Positions 21,436 through 33,749 of a stretch of 64,000 nucleotides of DNA are shown piece after piece. Location of the stretch: the NCBI RefSeq assembly GCF_036850765.1, contig NC_089495.1, forward strand, positions 121,543,033-121,607,032, given 5' to 3'. Within the stretch, counting starts at the first letter, position 1. Every line of letters starts with the position of its first letter. The stretch is from Saccopteryx bilineata (lineage: Eukaryota; Chordata; Mammalia; Chiroptera; Emballonuridae). The position numbers and the translations under genes are program-made. The notes under the pieces are model-generated. The model worked only from the letters and a program-made list of their open reading frames with translations, was not told the DNA's origin and did no database searches.

Positions 21436-21765
21436 CAGGGGCCCCCAAACTTTTTACATAGGGGGCCAGTTCTCTGTCCCTCAGACCGTTGGAGGGCCAG
21501 AGTATAAAAAAACTATGAACAAATCCCTATGCACATTGCACTTATCTTATTTTTAAGTAAAAAACCAAAATGGGAACAAATACAATATTTAAAATAAAGA
21601 ACAAGTAAATTTAAATCAACAAACTGACCAGTATTTCAATGGGAACTATGCTCCTCTCACTGACCACCAATGAAAGAGGTGCCCCTTCCAGAAGTGCGAT
21701 GGGGGCCGGATAAATGGCCTCAGGGGGCTGCATGTGGCCCGCGGGCTGTAGTTTGGGGACCCCTG
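21436..21765. mobile_element. hAT-like non-autonomous element (family 1), perfect TSD
   Basis: Termini CAGGGGCCCCCAAACT and (inverted) CAGGGGTCCCCAAACTAC. The exact TSD ccctaaat is at 21428-21435 and 21766-21773. It is 330 bp and near-identical by eye to the copy at 17695 over the core, including the segments gaacaagtaaatttaaatc and gaccaccaatgaaagagg. Confidence 0.92.
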
Positions 21766-21851
21766 CCCTAAATAAAAATTTATTTCTTCTGGTAGCAGTA
21801 AGGAGCAAGAGAAATATATATTTAAAATTCCTAAAAAGAGCTCATTTTTGT

Positions 21852-22194
21852 CTTTTTTTTTTTTTTTTTTTTGTATTTTTCCAAAGTGAGAAGCAGGGAC
21901 AGGCAGGCAGACAGATTCTTGCATGTGCCCGACTGGGATCCCCCTGGCATGCCCACCAGGGGGCGATGCTCCGCTGCAACCTAAGCCATTCTAGTGCCTG
22001 AGGTGGAGGCCATGGAGCCATCCTCAGCACCTGGGCCTATACTGCTCCAATGGAGCCTTGCCTGCAGGAGGGGAAGAGAGAGAGAGGAAGGAGAGAGGGA
22101 AGGACACTTCTCCTGTGTGCCCTGACTGGGATTTGAACCCGGGACTTCCACATGCCAGGCCAAAGCTCTACTGCTGAGCCAATTGACCAGGGCC
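21852..22194 (-). repeat. tRNA-derived SINE, family A
   Basis: Antisense copy with a long poly(T) (21852-21872), cagattcttgcatgtgcc, gatttgaacccgggac and head complement gagccaattgaccagggcc ending at 22194. No clean TSD because both flanks are T-rich. Confidence 0.88.
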
Positions 22195-24930
22195 GTTTTT
22201 TTCTTACATGTGTTATGCCAAAGGCAGGGGGAACAGGTTACACAGAGGCCTAGAAACAAGGCCCCAGAGTATCTGCTCGTGAGGGCCTCTCTGTGGGGGT
22301 TCCTGTAGCTATGTTTGCTCTCTGGCAGGCAGACAGCACTCCACAAGCCTGCTCCTGCACACCCTACCTGTGTTCATCATCACTACCCCCACCACTCACA
22401 CACTTAGAAAGTTTTAAGACGTTTGGGTCCAGTCTCCCTGCCTCATGTCGAAGAAGGAAATGACTTTTCTTTGTTCCTGAATCGCTGCCACCTTTCACTC
22501 CTGGCTAGACTGGGGAACTCAGTACTAGTTTTCTTGCTTCACTTTACAGGCCCTGCAACATGTATCAAGCTTTCCCCTGTCTAATACCTGCCTTTAGCTT
22601 ATACTTCCCTGAAAGAGTCCTGAGCTTTTGTTTCCAGAAGAATTCTACTATGTAGGCTAAAAGTGCTTGGTTGCTTACAGCCCATTTTGCTTGAAATAAC
22701 TGTTTACTTCCACAAAGCAGCTAACCACAGAGAAGCCAAATCACATCCCAGCACAGATGAGCACCTACATTAATAACTGTGAAACACTTTCACATTCATA
22801 GGTTTCAGCTACGGCTCCTGGACAGCTGCACACAGGGACTGCTTCCAAGTCGCAGGCCAGTAGTAAGTGCCCAGCTGAAGGGATTTTGACCTGCAGATCA
22901 CTAATGACAACAGATAAATAGAGTTAAGCTGGTTCCTGGAACAATGTGACTGGCACCAAAGGTAAGAATACACAAGAGCAATTCCCTTAGGCTGCCTCAT
23001 TTTTCCTGCTTTGCAAGCCAAACGAGGGCGGGGAGGACAGTCCGGGATGCTCCGGTGCTACTCTGCAGCTCTGTGGGCTCAGGTGTCCTGTTTATCATGG
23101 GGACTCATCAGCACTCTGATTCACTCTGAGAGCTGCTGGGGAGGACTGCAGAAGGGCCGTTTCTGCCGTTGCCCCCACTACCCTCATTCCTGAAGGTTAC
23201 ACCCAGAGTCAAACCCAGCACAGGCCCCTCCTGGACCAGCTTCATGCACGCTACAACCCAGTATCCTGGGAAAACCAGCATTCATAATCCTGGGAATCTG
23301 GAGGTCAGGAAACCTGGCCGGAAGGTGCCGGAAATCCTGGGGATCTAAATGCCAAGGTGTGGAAGGAAGGGGTGCAGGAAGTGAGGAGCCTGAGGGGGAA
23401 GAGGAAGTAAAAGCCAGATTTCCAGGGCATCAGGGTGATGTCTGCCAGCTGACAACATCCTGCACGTCTGTCTGTCCCACGGAATGGCCTGCTGACTCAG
23501 TCTGGCTCCCATGGCCGCGGGGACTGTGCTGGAGGAGCCGCCTGGTAAGTGCATGCCAGAGCAGAGCTCATGTTTCTATTTACAACAAGGTCAAAGTCAG
23601 TTGTCACTGACTCACGCTGGTTACGGGAACACTCAATCTCTAGCACTTAGAATAGGTGGGTGGTTATTGAGGGATGGGGGAGAATTACCTTTAAAAATGT
23701 AAAAAGAGAAACAAAAAGAGAATTACACCTCAAGAGTGAGAAACTAGAGTTGAAATCAGTTACTTCTCCCTAGCCACTGCATCATCAATATACCAGGTGA
23801 TGTGCAAAATCTCTGAATCTTACAAGAAATCTGTAACATGCCCTTTCCCAGCCCTCAGTCAGGTCTGATTGTCTGATCAGATCTGAGAAGTCGGCACATA
23901 GAAGTATATTTTGGAATGCTGTTAGGATGAAACTTAGATGGAAAATGCCTAAAGATTACAGTTTCCTTTGTGGTTTGCCTCAGTATCTGGGGCTGTTCAG
24001 GCCACTATCATCTGTGGACGGGGGACACAGAGGACCTCAGCTCAGGGCTGATGAGCTGACTGAATCAGACCACATAAGAATAAGACGTTGTCCCCGTCCC
24101 AGCTCCTGTAGCGACGCGCTCATCGGCCCCCCAGCCTTGAGTAGGTGCTCTGGGTACCTAGGAGCAAGCTCAGAGCAGTGAGGAAAGCAGTCTTTCCTCT
24201 GTGTCTTGTTCTCGGTTCTGAAGGATTCCATCCTCAGGTCTTTCCTTACTTTCCATCCCATTAAGCACCAACGGACATCTAGCAGGATGCCAGGAAATTG
24301 GAGAAGAGCCTCACCCCACCTGCACACCCCTTCCCACTCTGGGGAGCAGCCCTTCCGTCACTGACCCCCCTCAAGGGCTGAGGACTGCCTGGGAGACCAG
24401 GTCTTTGGAGCTACAACCTGACTCACAGTGGACATGTACTGTCTCTGTGGGCCGTTAGGGGAGCAGACCCTTCATGGGATTCTTCATGGGAACCCAGCAG
24501 CCCAACGAGGCAGGGACCAGTCCTGGGGACACATGAGCTTCAGCCTCAGTGGTTGGGAAGTAGAGGACAATGGAAGAGGTGTAACAGGAGGTTCCGAACA
24601 TGTTACCAAAAAGCGGTTTTTAACAATGATATGGTCAACCTGGGCAGCGCATGATACCCTAGTGAGAGCAACTAGCAAGAATACAGTACTTTTGTTAGGA
24701 ATGCTCCCACAGCCTTGCTCTTCGCTGTAGAAGGGCCCTCTCTGGAGGGGTCTGAGAACAGGTAGGACCAGATTGGCCTGTGTCCTCTTCCCAGTCTCCA
24801 GTTCTCAAAGACACTGGCATAGTCCTTCCTATGTTATCTTTACTCTCTTCGTTAACAATTTGTTTCTTCAGGAAAAGCCACCGAAACAATGGAGAAATGT
24901 AGTGGATCAGAAGCAGCTGACCCTTCCCTC
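22195..24930. other. 5' intron of MICAL3, nothing recognised
   Basis: Unique-looking sequence with no identifiable exon or transposon; open frames are short and mutually overlapping on both strands. Confidence 0.45.
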
Positions 24931-25060
24931 ATCACCCAAACAAAAAGTCCACATCACCCAAACAAAAAGTCCACATCAGAACCAAGTGTACAGCAAGCCT
25001 TGTGGTCTTGTGGTCATCACCCAAACAAAAAGTCCACATCAGAACCAAGTGTACAGCAAG
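24931..25060. repeat. Local tandem duplication, 63-bp period plus a 22-bp inner repeat
   Basis: The 45-bp block at 24953-24997 recurs exactly at 25016-25060, a period of 63. Its first 22 bases, beginning atcacccaaacaaaaagtcc, also occur immediately before it at 24931-24952. The linker between the copies (24998-25015) contains the smaller repeat tgtggtcttgtggtc. Confidence 0.93.
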
Positions 25061-26021
25061 CATAACAGCTCGCGATGATGCCCAAATAGCCCAGGGAAGC
25101 CAGGAGTGGAGAAGAGCGCTGCGAGGCTGAACGCCGTCTGTGACGGGACTCACAGGAGCTGAGGCAATGAGCGTGAACTGCAGCCGTGCCAGGCACAGAG
25201 CAAGTCCTGACAAATGCAGCACTGTCATTACCGTCTGGTGGTTTATCAGCCTGGCAACAAAAGGTACACTCAGGCTAAATAAATGGCTACTCATATAACA
25301 GAATGAGAGAGCACAGGCAGTTGTGTTTTGAAAGAAAGAAAAATGTTTCAGAATCTCCTTTGTTCCCCTCTTCCCTCTGCCCGGTCCAGTCCATCTGTCT
25401 GGAAGGTGTGGTGATGGTGGGAGAGGCTCAAAGAACAAGATCTACGTCAGCAAGTTCCTGCCAAACTTAGATGTTAAAACAGGAAAGATATAAGAACTTA
25501 AAACAACAGCCGGAAAAAGAACTAAGACCCAACAAGTGACTAGCTGTCAGATCCATTTCTTATCTCAATCTCCACCACAGCCTAGGAGGGGGAGTCCACA
25601 CAGGGAGGGGGGGTAAGCCCATCGGGAAGCTGCCACTTAGAGAAGCTGAAACGTAACACAGTGAGAGCAGCAGCACAGCCATGTCTTGCTACCACCCGGG
25701 AACGTAGCATGAGAAACGAAGGCGGCCAGAATGTCTGCTCCGGTCCCTCCCTGCCTGAGAGCCAGACCCTGTTGTCAATAGACAGACCCACTGCTAGGAA
25801 GATAGCTGCCCAGTTAACGATGGATACGCAGTTTCAAGTAAATTTAGCAGGACACATAACACAGGATTCCTTTTCTTCTCATGATTTATCTCTGCATCTG
25901 CTTCTTTGAAATGGATCCTTTCGTAAATGAAAGTCAAGGGCAGTCTTGACTTGTTTCACAGGAATTCTGCCTACTGGCTGCTAAAAGGCTGAGCAACCAA
26001 GACATGCTAACTCAGCACTCA
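25061..26021. other. 5' intron of MICAL3, nothing recognised
   Basis: No exon or clear repeat; a run of G (25605-25613) is the only low-complexity feature. Confidence 0.45.
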
Positions 26022-26036
26022 CCAACCTAGGTTCTT

Positions 26037-26432
26037 TTTTTTTTTTTTTTTGTATTTTTCTGAAGCTGGAAACGGGGAGAGACAGTCAGACAGACTCCCG
26101 CATGCGCCCGACTGGGATCCACCAGGCACGCCCACCAGGGGCTACGCTCTGCCCACCAGGGGGCGATGCTCTGCCCCTCCGGAGCGTCGCTCTGCCAGGA
26201 CCAGAGCCACTCTAGTGCCTGGACAGAGGCCAAGGAGCCATCCCCAGCGCCCGGGCCATCTTTGCTCCAATGGAGCCTTGGCTGCGGGAGGGGAAGAGAG
26301 AGACAGAGAGGAAGGAGGGGGGGGGTGTGGAGAAGCAAATGGGCGCTTCTCCTATGTGCCCTGGCCGGGAATCGAACCCGGGTCCCCCGCACGCCAGGCC
26401 GACGCTCTACCGCTGAGCCAACCGGCCAGGGC
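26037..26432 (-). repeat. tRNA-derived SINE, family A, young
   Basis: Antisense full-length copy with intact B box complement (26369-26384) and GGCCAGGGC end. The TSD ccaacctaggttctt is exact over 15 bp (26022-26036, 26433-26447). An open frame spanning it is SINE sequence, not a gene. Confidence 0.94.
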
Positions 26433-26447
26433 CCAACCTAGGTTCTT

Positions 26448-28500
26448 CACAGGTTCCAGCACTCCAGCCACAGCCACAGCCACAGCTCAGAGGAGGCACT
26501 CGCAAGGCAGTTCTAAATCACCTAATGCTACTCTGGTCTCTGCAGGAGGTCAGGAGGGAACCTCAACCCACCACTACAAGAGTACAGAGCTGAGTTATAA
26601 GAAGACAAAGAGACTGACACCACCTTGCCCTGCTGACCTGAGAGCACAGCTATGATCCAGGTGATGCAGGGACCCTGATGGGGAGGAAGGTTCATGGAGG
26701 TTCTGGGGATTACAGCCTAGAGCCCTCTCCAGAGAAGCAGGCTCCAATCTACTGTCCTCAGCACCATGGACCTGGTTCTAGCACAGTTTGTTCTCTACAA
26801 GGTTTTATCCATTACAGGGCTACCAAGCCATCTAAGTCATGCAGAATCAGAAAGTGGTTGGCTGGCAGCTGAGCAGGGTAACCTCTAGGGCCCTTGCAAA
26901 GCACAGGGTCAGAGCTGCAGCTGTCCAGAGGAGTAGCAATGGCCGTTCAGCAGCTGTGGTCCCATAGGCGCTTTAATAGCCTCTAGTTATCCCCTCGCCT
27001 AGGGGCAGAACCTGCAGCTACAGCTTTATAAGGATTGCCCAGGACACTCAAACAAATGCAAGAGATGAACCTGGAACAGAGATGACATCACTTCTTTGCG
27101 ATCGGGGCGAAGTAGCGAGACACCTTGCTCCATTTCCAACACGCCCCACCTGCTCTGCACTGATGGCCTGACTGCCTGGCCCCAGCTTGTGTGGTGCTGG
27201 ACAGCGGACGAGTGACCCATGTTTATAACTACAGTCAGTGCACACCCTGTGGAAAAGCAGGTGCCAGGGAGAAAGGAAAAGACCACTAAGAAGCGTGTTT
27301 GAGCCACAATGTCTAACATCACAGAAGTGTAGGAAAGGAGAGAAGGTGTCTGTGTGCTGATTAGTTCATTATTAATTTGTTACTGACTTAGCGGGTGTGA
27401 GAGGAACAGAAAGTGGCCTACCGCATCTCTGGACAGGCCCTAATGATGACAAAGACTCTAGTTTTCAACTCCCATTCCAGAATGATAGCTACCTTCTTCA
27501 GATACCAGAGGTCCCAAGTTACTAGTGGTGTGATTTTGAAGGGCCCAAGTCTCAGATGGTCTAAAAGAAAAAGGCTCACCAGATGTCCCATGAGGTTCCT
27601 GGAGACAGAACTGGGGAAGAAGGAGGAGATAAAGCCAAGGACAAGCATGGTCACTCTTCAGGGCACACTGGCTGCAAATAGGACTAGTAAGTGCTGTTTC
27701 AGGAGGCTGGCTACTAACAGAGAAAGAAGATCTTCATTTTCCAACACGGTCTACGGGCCCACTCCGCCTCTGCCCCATGCACCAAGCAAGCGGAGCTCTG
27801 CCTTGGCTCCTGGCCACAGAAGGGAGTGGGGGCTAACGGGCTCCAACGCCCTGATGATATTCAATGACTTTCATGGAGAAAGTCTCAGCTGCTGTCTCCA
27901 CAGCAGAAGGAAGTCAAGAGGGTCAATCTCAAACCAGCTCTACAGAATATCGGTAGGTTTACAGCTATGAGTGTGCAATACAAAAAGTGTATTCTTTCAT
28001 TACTTATTTCATTATTTATTATTATTATTAACCCATTCTTGCCCATCCCTGTACTTTCCCTCCCAAATTAGCTTACAAGGGTCAGGGTTGTAGGTACAGT
28101 CTCCAGGAAACCGGTTTTCTCTGGATCCAGTGCCCTTCCAGGCTCATCCTCACTGCACGCTGATTCCTGTGGGCTCAGACATGGGACTACCTGCGGCTAA
28201 ACCCTCCCACTGGAAAGAGTCCACTTGGTTAGAAATGAAACATTCAAAGTAAGGGAGTAACAACAAGCTTTTCTTCCTTGTGCAAAAGGAATACTGCAAA
28301 TTCCCCAAGCTTGACCCTGGCAGTCTCTTGAAAGTGTACAGCCCTCAGTTCTGCTTCCACCACCCTCTTGCCCTAGGGATGACCTCACCCCCATCCAAGG
28401 GGTGCTGAGGTACATTTTCTCCCAAGACCAAGTACCAAAACTTAACTGCCATGAGACCTTTGGACCCCAAAATTCCAGCTGCTCTGGGCTCAAAGCCAAC
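26448..28500. other. 5' intron of MICAL3, nothing recognised
   Basis: Contains a short (CCACAG)-like run at 26465-26485 and a (TTA)n stretch at 28013-28030. A 185-codon open frame at 27413-27970 has no recognisable content. Confidence 0.45.
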
Positions 28501-29124
28501 AGTTTTCTTTAGAAGACTCATCAATCCTGGCTCAATTCAGCACCAATGACATTAGGTGGTACAGCCCCCAAGGGGCCAGAAGGCCCTTCCACATCCACCC
28601 TCACCTGACAGTGCCAACACCTGATGGCCAAGCCCTGGCCTAGTAGGTCACTGGTATAGGACTGCTGTTGGCTGACCCGCTGGCTGTGTGCACAGAAGCA
28701 AGTGCTCTGGCTTGCTCTGCAGGCTGCAGTCTGAGCGTGCTGAGCCCAGTGCTCCTTGGGGAAGCACTGTGTACTCACTACTTGATGCTCTTACCAGCAG
28801 TGGCTTAGGCAAGGCTGTCCAGGGAAGCCATCCTTATGAAGAAGGTGACCAAAGGATATCACCTGCCCCTTTGCAAAATGAAGGACTTCTGTGCCTGCAG
28901 CCACAACTCAGGACCACTCAATGTCAAGCACGACCAAACTGACCTGGCTGTATCTCACCCTCTCAGGTTCACCTTTGGGTACAGGCTAAATATAGCCACT
29001 GTAACACCGGGCCCACTCCACCCCATCAGGGTCTCTTACTACCGTCCACAAGCGGTGTGTCCATCCAGCAGGAAAGCTGGTAACCCCCTCTTGTTGCAGT
29101 CCCCGTTTCAACAGTCCATTAGAC

Positions 29125-29423
29125 CAGTGGTCCCCAACTCCCGGGCCGCGGACCGGTACCAGTCCCCGTGGGCCATTTGGTACCGGTCTGCAGAGAAAGA
29201 ATAAATAACTTACATTATTGTCATTTTATTTACATTTAAGTCTGAACAATGTTTTATTTTTAAAAAATGACCAGATTCTCTCTGTTACATCCGTCTAAGA
29301 CTCACTCTTGACGCTTGTCTCGGTCACGTGATACATTTATCCGTCCCACCATAAAGGCCGGTCCGTGAAAATATTTTCTGACATTAAACCGGTCCATGGC
29401 CCAAAAAAGGTTGGGGACCACTG
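29125..29423. mobile_element. hAT-like non-autonomous element (family 2), perfect TSD
   Basis: Termini CAGTGGTCCCCAACTCCCGG and (inverted) CAGTGGTCCCCAACC. The exact TSD cattagac is at 29117-29124 and 29424-29431. It is 299 bp, with core tttatttacatttaagtctg. About 50 bp of the right-central part present in the copy at 32845 is missing. Confidence 0.92.
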
Positions 29424-30886
29424 CATTAGACCATTCAATGATCAGTCCACGATAGACAGCCCAGCTGTCTGTACAAATCACTCAAGGTGAAAGTCCATTA
29501 CAGGCAACTAGGCATACAGCTCTTTGATAACAGACCTCAGCGCCTTTCCAGAAGTGCTCTGTCTATTGCCACAAGCCTCATCCAAACCTCTTAGCAAGCT
29601 CAGAGGGCCTGGCAGGGCCACACACATTCAAGGCCTGCGCCACCTTGACAGTTCTCTTAGGTGCTGCAATCTTGTAGCCGTAAGGTGTGAACACCAGCCA
29701 TTTTCTTGGCAGCTGCTGGGGTTGCCCACTTCCCCCGCTTTTCCAGCAGTTGGAACCTCTGTTCCAGCTTACACTGCTGCCAAAGCTCTATTAGACCTGC
29801 CATCTAACTTCTCCTTATCTGCCCCAGCAGCAATTAAGTCTACCCACACCTGTGTTCGGGTAACCATTTCTCTGGTTAGTTGGTGGGCAGCATGGGCAGT
29901 AGCCCGCATACCCTTACGGTGCTACACTGCTTCTACCTCCCCCAAATCCACCCCTATCCATGTAACAGCATTGGTGGGATGCCCACATGGGGCTCAAGAT
30001 AGCCACTAGTGACCCCAAAAGTACAGAAGGGGCATTACAGAGAATAAAGTCCCTCATCACTGCGGTAAATACTTCCTTACCTGGCCCACGGAACCTCAGG
30101 TTGAAAGCAGTATTCTTCATACCCAGTTACTGGAGGACCTGCTGCAGCTCAGTATATGACTGTCACTGACGCAGTGCCCCTGGCAAGTTTCCAGCATTCT
30201 GCCAGGCATTACAAAGTCCAGCCATCATCCATTCTAATAGGGTATGGTTTCCTGGGTCCGTCATGGCAGTTCTGAAGATGCTGCCTCAGGGAGGAGTGTG
30301 TGGTAATGGTGGCCAATCCCTCCGTCTCAGTTCTAGAAAGCATGATGCCATCCACCCCTATGTCGCACAACCACAGTAACCAGGCTGACAGGGACTTAGT
30401 GGGTTTCTGCCTGAATTGCATCCCTATCTCCATCAGTTCTGCCTGGTGTAGGGTCAGACCACAGAGTGCTCCACTACCTGTGGAGAGGGTTCTGCCTGCC
30501 CCCAAGGGACTCCTGGCTGCTGGCTTTGAGTCTGCCGACGACAGTTTCAGAGGAGTTGGAAATTCTTGCTACTTACTACCAACTCAGAGCCTCTCCGCCG
30601 GCATTAATCTGGCCCTTGCAGTTGCCAGCTCTCGGCTTGAAGTTGAAACTGAAGCTCTTGAACCTGCAATTCCTTCTCTAGCTCCTGCTGCAGCCAGTGT
30701 TCGGCCTCTCATACAGAGCTTTCGGTTTCTGCTCACAGGGCTGTAAGAGACAACTAGCCCGTGGCTCCCAACAGGGGAGCCACAGAGAACCATATGCTGG
30801 AGAATAAGGACCACTCCTCTATCCCACCCTCAAGGGTGTCGGTGGCTCCATACCAATCTGAGCTGAATTCTGCCCACTATGCCAGA

Positions 30887-31216
30887 TGTAATGCCAGTGG
30901 CTGAGGCCAGGCAGGTTCACACTGGATTTGGGCAGATGGTACAGGAACTGCGGAGCCAGAAAGCACTGGGCCATTCCCATTTATTAGATTCTCACAACAG
31001 TGGACAAGCAAACAAGCAAGGGAAAACCACTTCTTACAGCAACAGGAGAACGAACAGGAAAGCAGTCCCTCGCATTGCAGGCAAGCAATCCGCCAAAACT
31101 GCCCTGAAAGTACCCAGAGCGCTATGTAGGCGACATGCACACAAGGCTCTGCCACAGGCTCACACACTAATCATGCAAAGTGCAAGCAAGCCTAACACAG
31201 CTGTTTACCCAACAGC
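30887..31216 (-). repeat. Candidate 5' LTR of the retroviral fragment
   Basis: Starts TGTTGGG at about 31216 and ends TTACA at 30887 on the minus strand, with an AATAAA signal followed by a C/T-rich R-U5-like part. Only one LTR is visible, so the borders rest on these ends and on the adjoining primer binding site. Confidence 0.6.
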
Positions 31217-32007
31217 CACTTTTAGAAATATCACTCATTTCAGGACAGGGAAAAGTGAATGTAATTACATAATCGATTCAGATACTAGACATAAACACTT
31301 CACTAAAGGGCCTTAGTTTGTATTTAAGGAGATATCTGACCAGAAGGCCCAGAGTACCTCAAACTATAGTGTGAGGGCAGCAGGAATTCAATAAACATCA
31401 TGCTAGGATTATATCGCAACAGGTGCCTCTCTGGGCTCAGAGACTGCCCACTTCCTACTGGGGCACTCTAACCCACTGTTCATTTAAAGCCTTAATGCCT
31501 TTAGTAAAAGGAATTTGTTTGTTTGTTTATTTTTTAAAAAAACCTGGTATATGACATACACTTACATAAAGTAGTAAAGGTGGATAAGATCTTTACCATC
31601 ATCAAGCTTATGACTTCTGAAGAGAAAGTAAGTAATAACCGGATAGTGACCCAAATTTGTTTCATAGTCCAACCAGATAGACTGGCTCTTGGGATGAAGG
31701 TAGAAAAAAAAATTACCTCCTTTACAATCATCTAGATAATTTTGGGGGAAAAAAGACAGAGGGCAAATACACAGACAGCTGAAGTCATTAATTCACCTCC
31801 TTTCCCCCTGAACCTTCAAATGGGACTGTTGAGAAATGGCCATGCTGTGAGATTTAGTTTCCTGGCAATTTCCTCTTTAACCTGAAACCCTGGTGTTAAC
31901 AGAGCAATAAAACAGCCAACCAACAGGGGGGAAAGGTCATGGGGAGGGCTGAATAAAGGATAAACTGGAAACTGGCCCCTGGAGAACCTGAGCTTCTCAC
32001 TCTATAG

Positions 32008-32188
32008 CAGACCTCCCCAAACTACGGCCCCCTGAGGCCATTTACCCGGCCCCCCAACGCACTTCCGCATTTCCGGAAGGGGCACTCTTTCATTGGTGGT
32101 CAGTGAGAGGAGCACTGTATGTGGCGGCCCTCCAACGGTCTGAGGGACAGTGAACTGGACCCCTGTGTAAAAAGTTTGGGGACCCCTG
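32008..32188. mobile_element. hAT-like element (family 1), internally deleted
   Basis: 181 bp, inverted relative to the copies at 17695 and 21436. It keeps both ends (caaactacggccccctgagg; aaaaagtttggggacccctg) but lacks most of the A+T-rich core. The left terminus is mutated (CAGACCTCCCC) and no clear 8-bp TSD is visible. Confidence 0.85.
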
Positions 32189-32454
32189 AATAGCCTTGAA
32201 CTATAAATGGGCTTGGCTTATTCATGGTGGACACACCAGCACGGTGAGGCACAGGCACCCTGGGTGGAGCAAGTGGAGAGGGCTGGTGAGAGCCACAGGC
32301 TGTGCCAAATTCCCGACACCAGAACCCTGCAGTGCACGACCCAGAACTGCCAGGACTTCAAGCAGGACTCCTGGCCGCCCCAGAGAGTTGCACAGGGCAG
32401 GAGAGGTGGTGCAGGGCTCATTCAGGGCTGAGGGCTGAAGGGGGGGGGGGGGGA

Positions 32455-32610
32455 TACATAATTTTCATACAGTAAGACCCACCTGTTCTATGAGGACAAG
32501 TCAATAATTTTTAGTAAATGTCCCAAGCTATGCAACCATCATCACAACCTAGTTTTAGACCATTTCCGTCACTCTAGAGGGAGTTTTCAGTAACTCCCAC
32601 ACCTGAGGAT
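32455..32610. repeat. Possible ancient L1M fragment
   Basis: 'cataattttcatacagtaag', 'tatgcaaccatcatcacaac' and 'gaccatttccgtcactctag' resemble the old L1M consensus. A G-run (32438-32453) lies just left. Confidence 0.5.
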
Positions 32611-32844
32611 GAGTATGGTTAGTCAGGTTTAAGAGGCTGAGAGATACGACGAAATAGCATTTGCTATTGCTGCCAGTTTGGCAACAGGACTCAGAGCAGG
32701 TCTCAGCAAGGTCACGGCCATCCTGCCTCTGCATGAGAAGCGTGTGGCTGTGGCTGGCTCAGGGACCTAGAAATGTATCCTTTTTTTTAAGCAGCCAATG
32801 CTGAGAATAGAATTTCCCAAACTAACATAAAGAAGCCCTTAATT

Positions 32845-33193
32845 CAGTGGTCCCCAACCCCCAGGCCGCGGACCAGTACCGGTCTGTGGACCATTTGGTA
32901 CTGGTCCACAGAGAAAGAATAAATAACTTACATTATTTGTTTTATTTATATTTAAGTCTGAACGACATTTTATTTTTAAAAAATGACCAGATTCCCTCTG
33001 TTACATTCGTCTAAGACTCACTCTTGACGCTTGTCTCGTAAGTTTGACAATTATATTTAAAAATGCCACAGTTTTGATGCCGGTCGCATAATTTTATTTT
33101 GTGCATTTATCCATCCCACCCTAAAGGCCGGTCCGTGAAAATATTTTCTGACATTAAACCGGTCCATGACCCAAAAAAGGTTGGGGACTACTG
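32845..33193. mobile_element. hAT-like non-autonomous element (family 2), perfect TSD
   Basis: Termini CAGTGGTCCCCAACCCCCAG and (inverted) CAGTAGTCCCCAACC. The exact TSD ccttaatt is at 32837-32844 and 33194-33201. It is 349 bp and the fuller of the two family-2 copies, including the segment aatgccacagttttgatgcc absent from 29125-29423. Confidence 0.92.
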
Positions 33194-33749
33194 CCTTAAT
33201 TGGTTTGCATGTCCTGGCGCCTCCTCTACAAAATCTCAGTTGCACTCCTGCACAAATCTCTTTTTACTACGAGACTGAGTGCTAGAGCCAAGGAGTCAAG
33301 TGCATGTCAGTTAAGTCTCAAAACAAACTGTCCCTTCCTCACAACAGCTGCATGATTTCAAAAGCACAATGTAAAGCAATGGGTCGTTTATCTCCAACCT
33401 AAATAATTCTCCAAATCACTGGTAAAACAAAAGAAATGAAATTGCACATTTTCCCTGAGCCCTTCTTGAAACAATGTTGCTTTCCCTTTCTTCCCAGGTA
33501 CACAGCTTTCCTCAGCTCCCCACACCTCCACCAGATAGCAAGTCTCCTAGGTTTCTATCCCCAGCATTTAGCAGTGACAGACCTACAACCAATATTCAAG
33601 TCTTTATGAATGAATTAAACTTTTGGTTTATGTGTAAATACTTTCAGTGCTCAAGATAAATTGTATCTTTAAAATATAATAGAAAATTACTTATAGGTCC
33701 AATATTTCATTTTATATACATATTTTATATATTTTTTATTATATATATA

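Larger units (their letters stand above)
28520..31216 (-). mobile_element. Endogenous retrovirus fragment: 5' LTR, primer binding site and decayed gag-like region
   Basis: Antisense provirus remnant. A candidate 5' LTR of about 330 bp spans 30887-31216; it begins TGTTGGG, has an AATAAA signal (near 31000) and ends in TTACA. Directly after it, 30865-30884 (complement) reads like the 3' end complement of serine tRNA (TGGCATAGTGGGCAGAATTC, a few mismatches), the expected primer binding site. A gag-like open stretch lies at 30209-30505 (complement). It is broken by stops and frameshifts and by a hAT insertion at 29125-29423. No pol, env or 3' LTR was found, so it is 3'-truncated; the left border is uncertain. 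The serine primer suggests a class III (ERV-L/HERV-S related) lineage. It is a dead copy. Confidence 0.65.

Noticed and set aside
24931..25060. CRISPR-like repeats
   Set aside because: Only two to three adjacent copies with unequal spacing in a mammalian intron; it is a tandem duplication.
24932..25438. 168-codon minus-strand frame with an internal peptide repeat
   Set aside because: The repeat comes from the 63-bp tandem DNA duplication; nothing else suggests coding.
26050..26655. 201-codon frame on the plus strand
   Set aside because: Most of it is an antisense family-A SINE; such frames recur over every SINE copy.
27413..27970. 185-codon open frame on the plus strand
   Set aside because: No recognisable motif, no splice or promoter context; its length is plausible by chance in intronic DNA.
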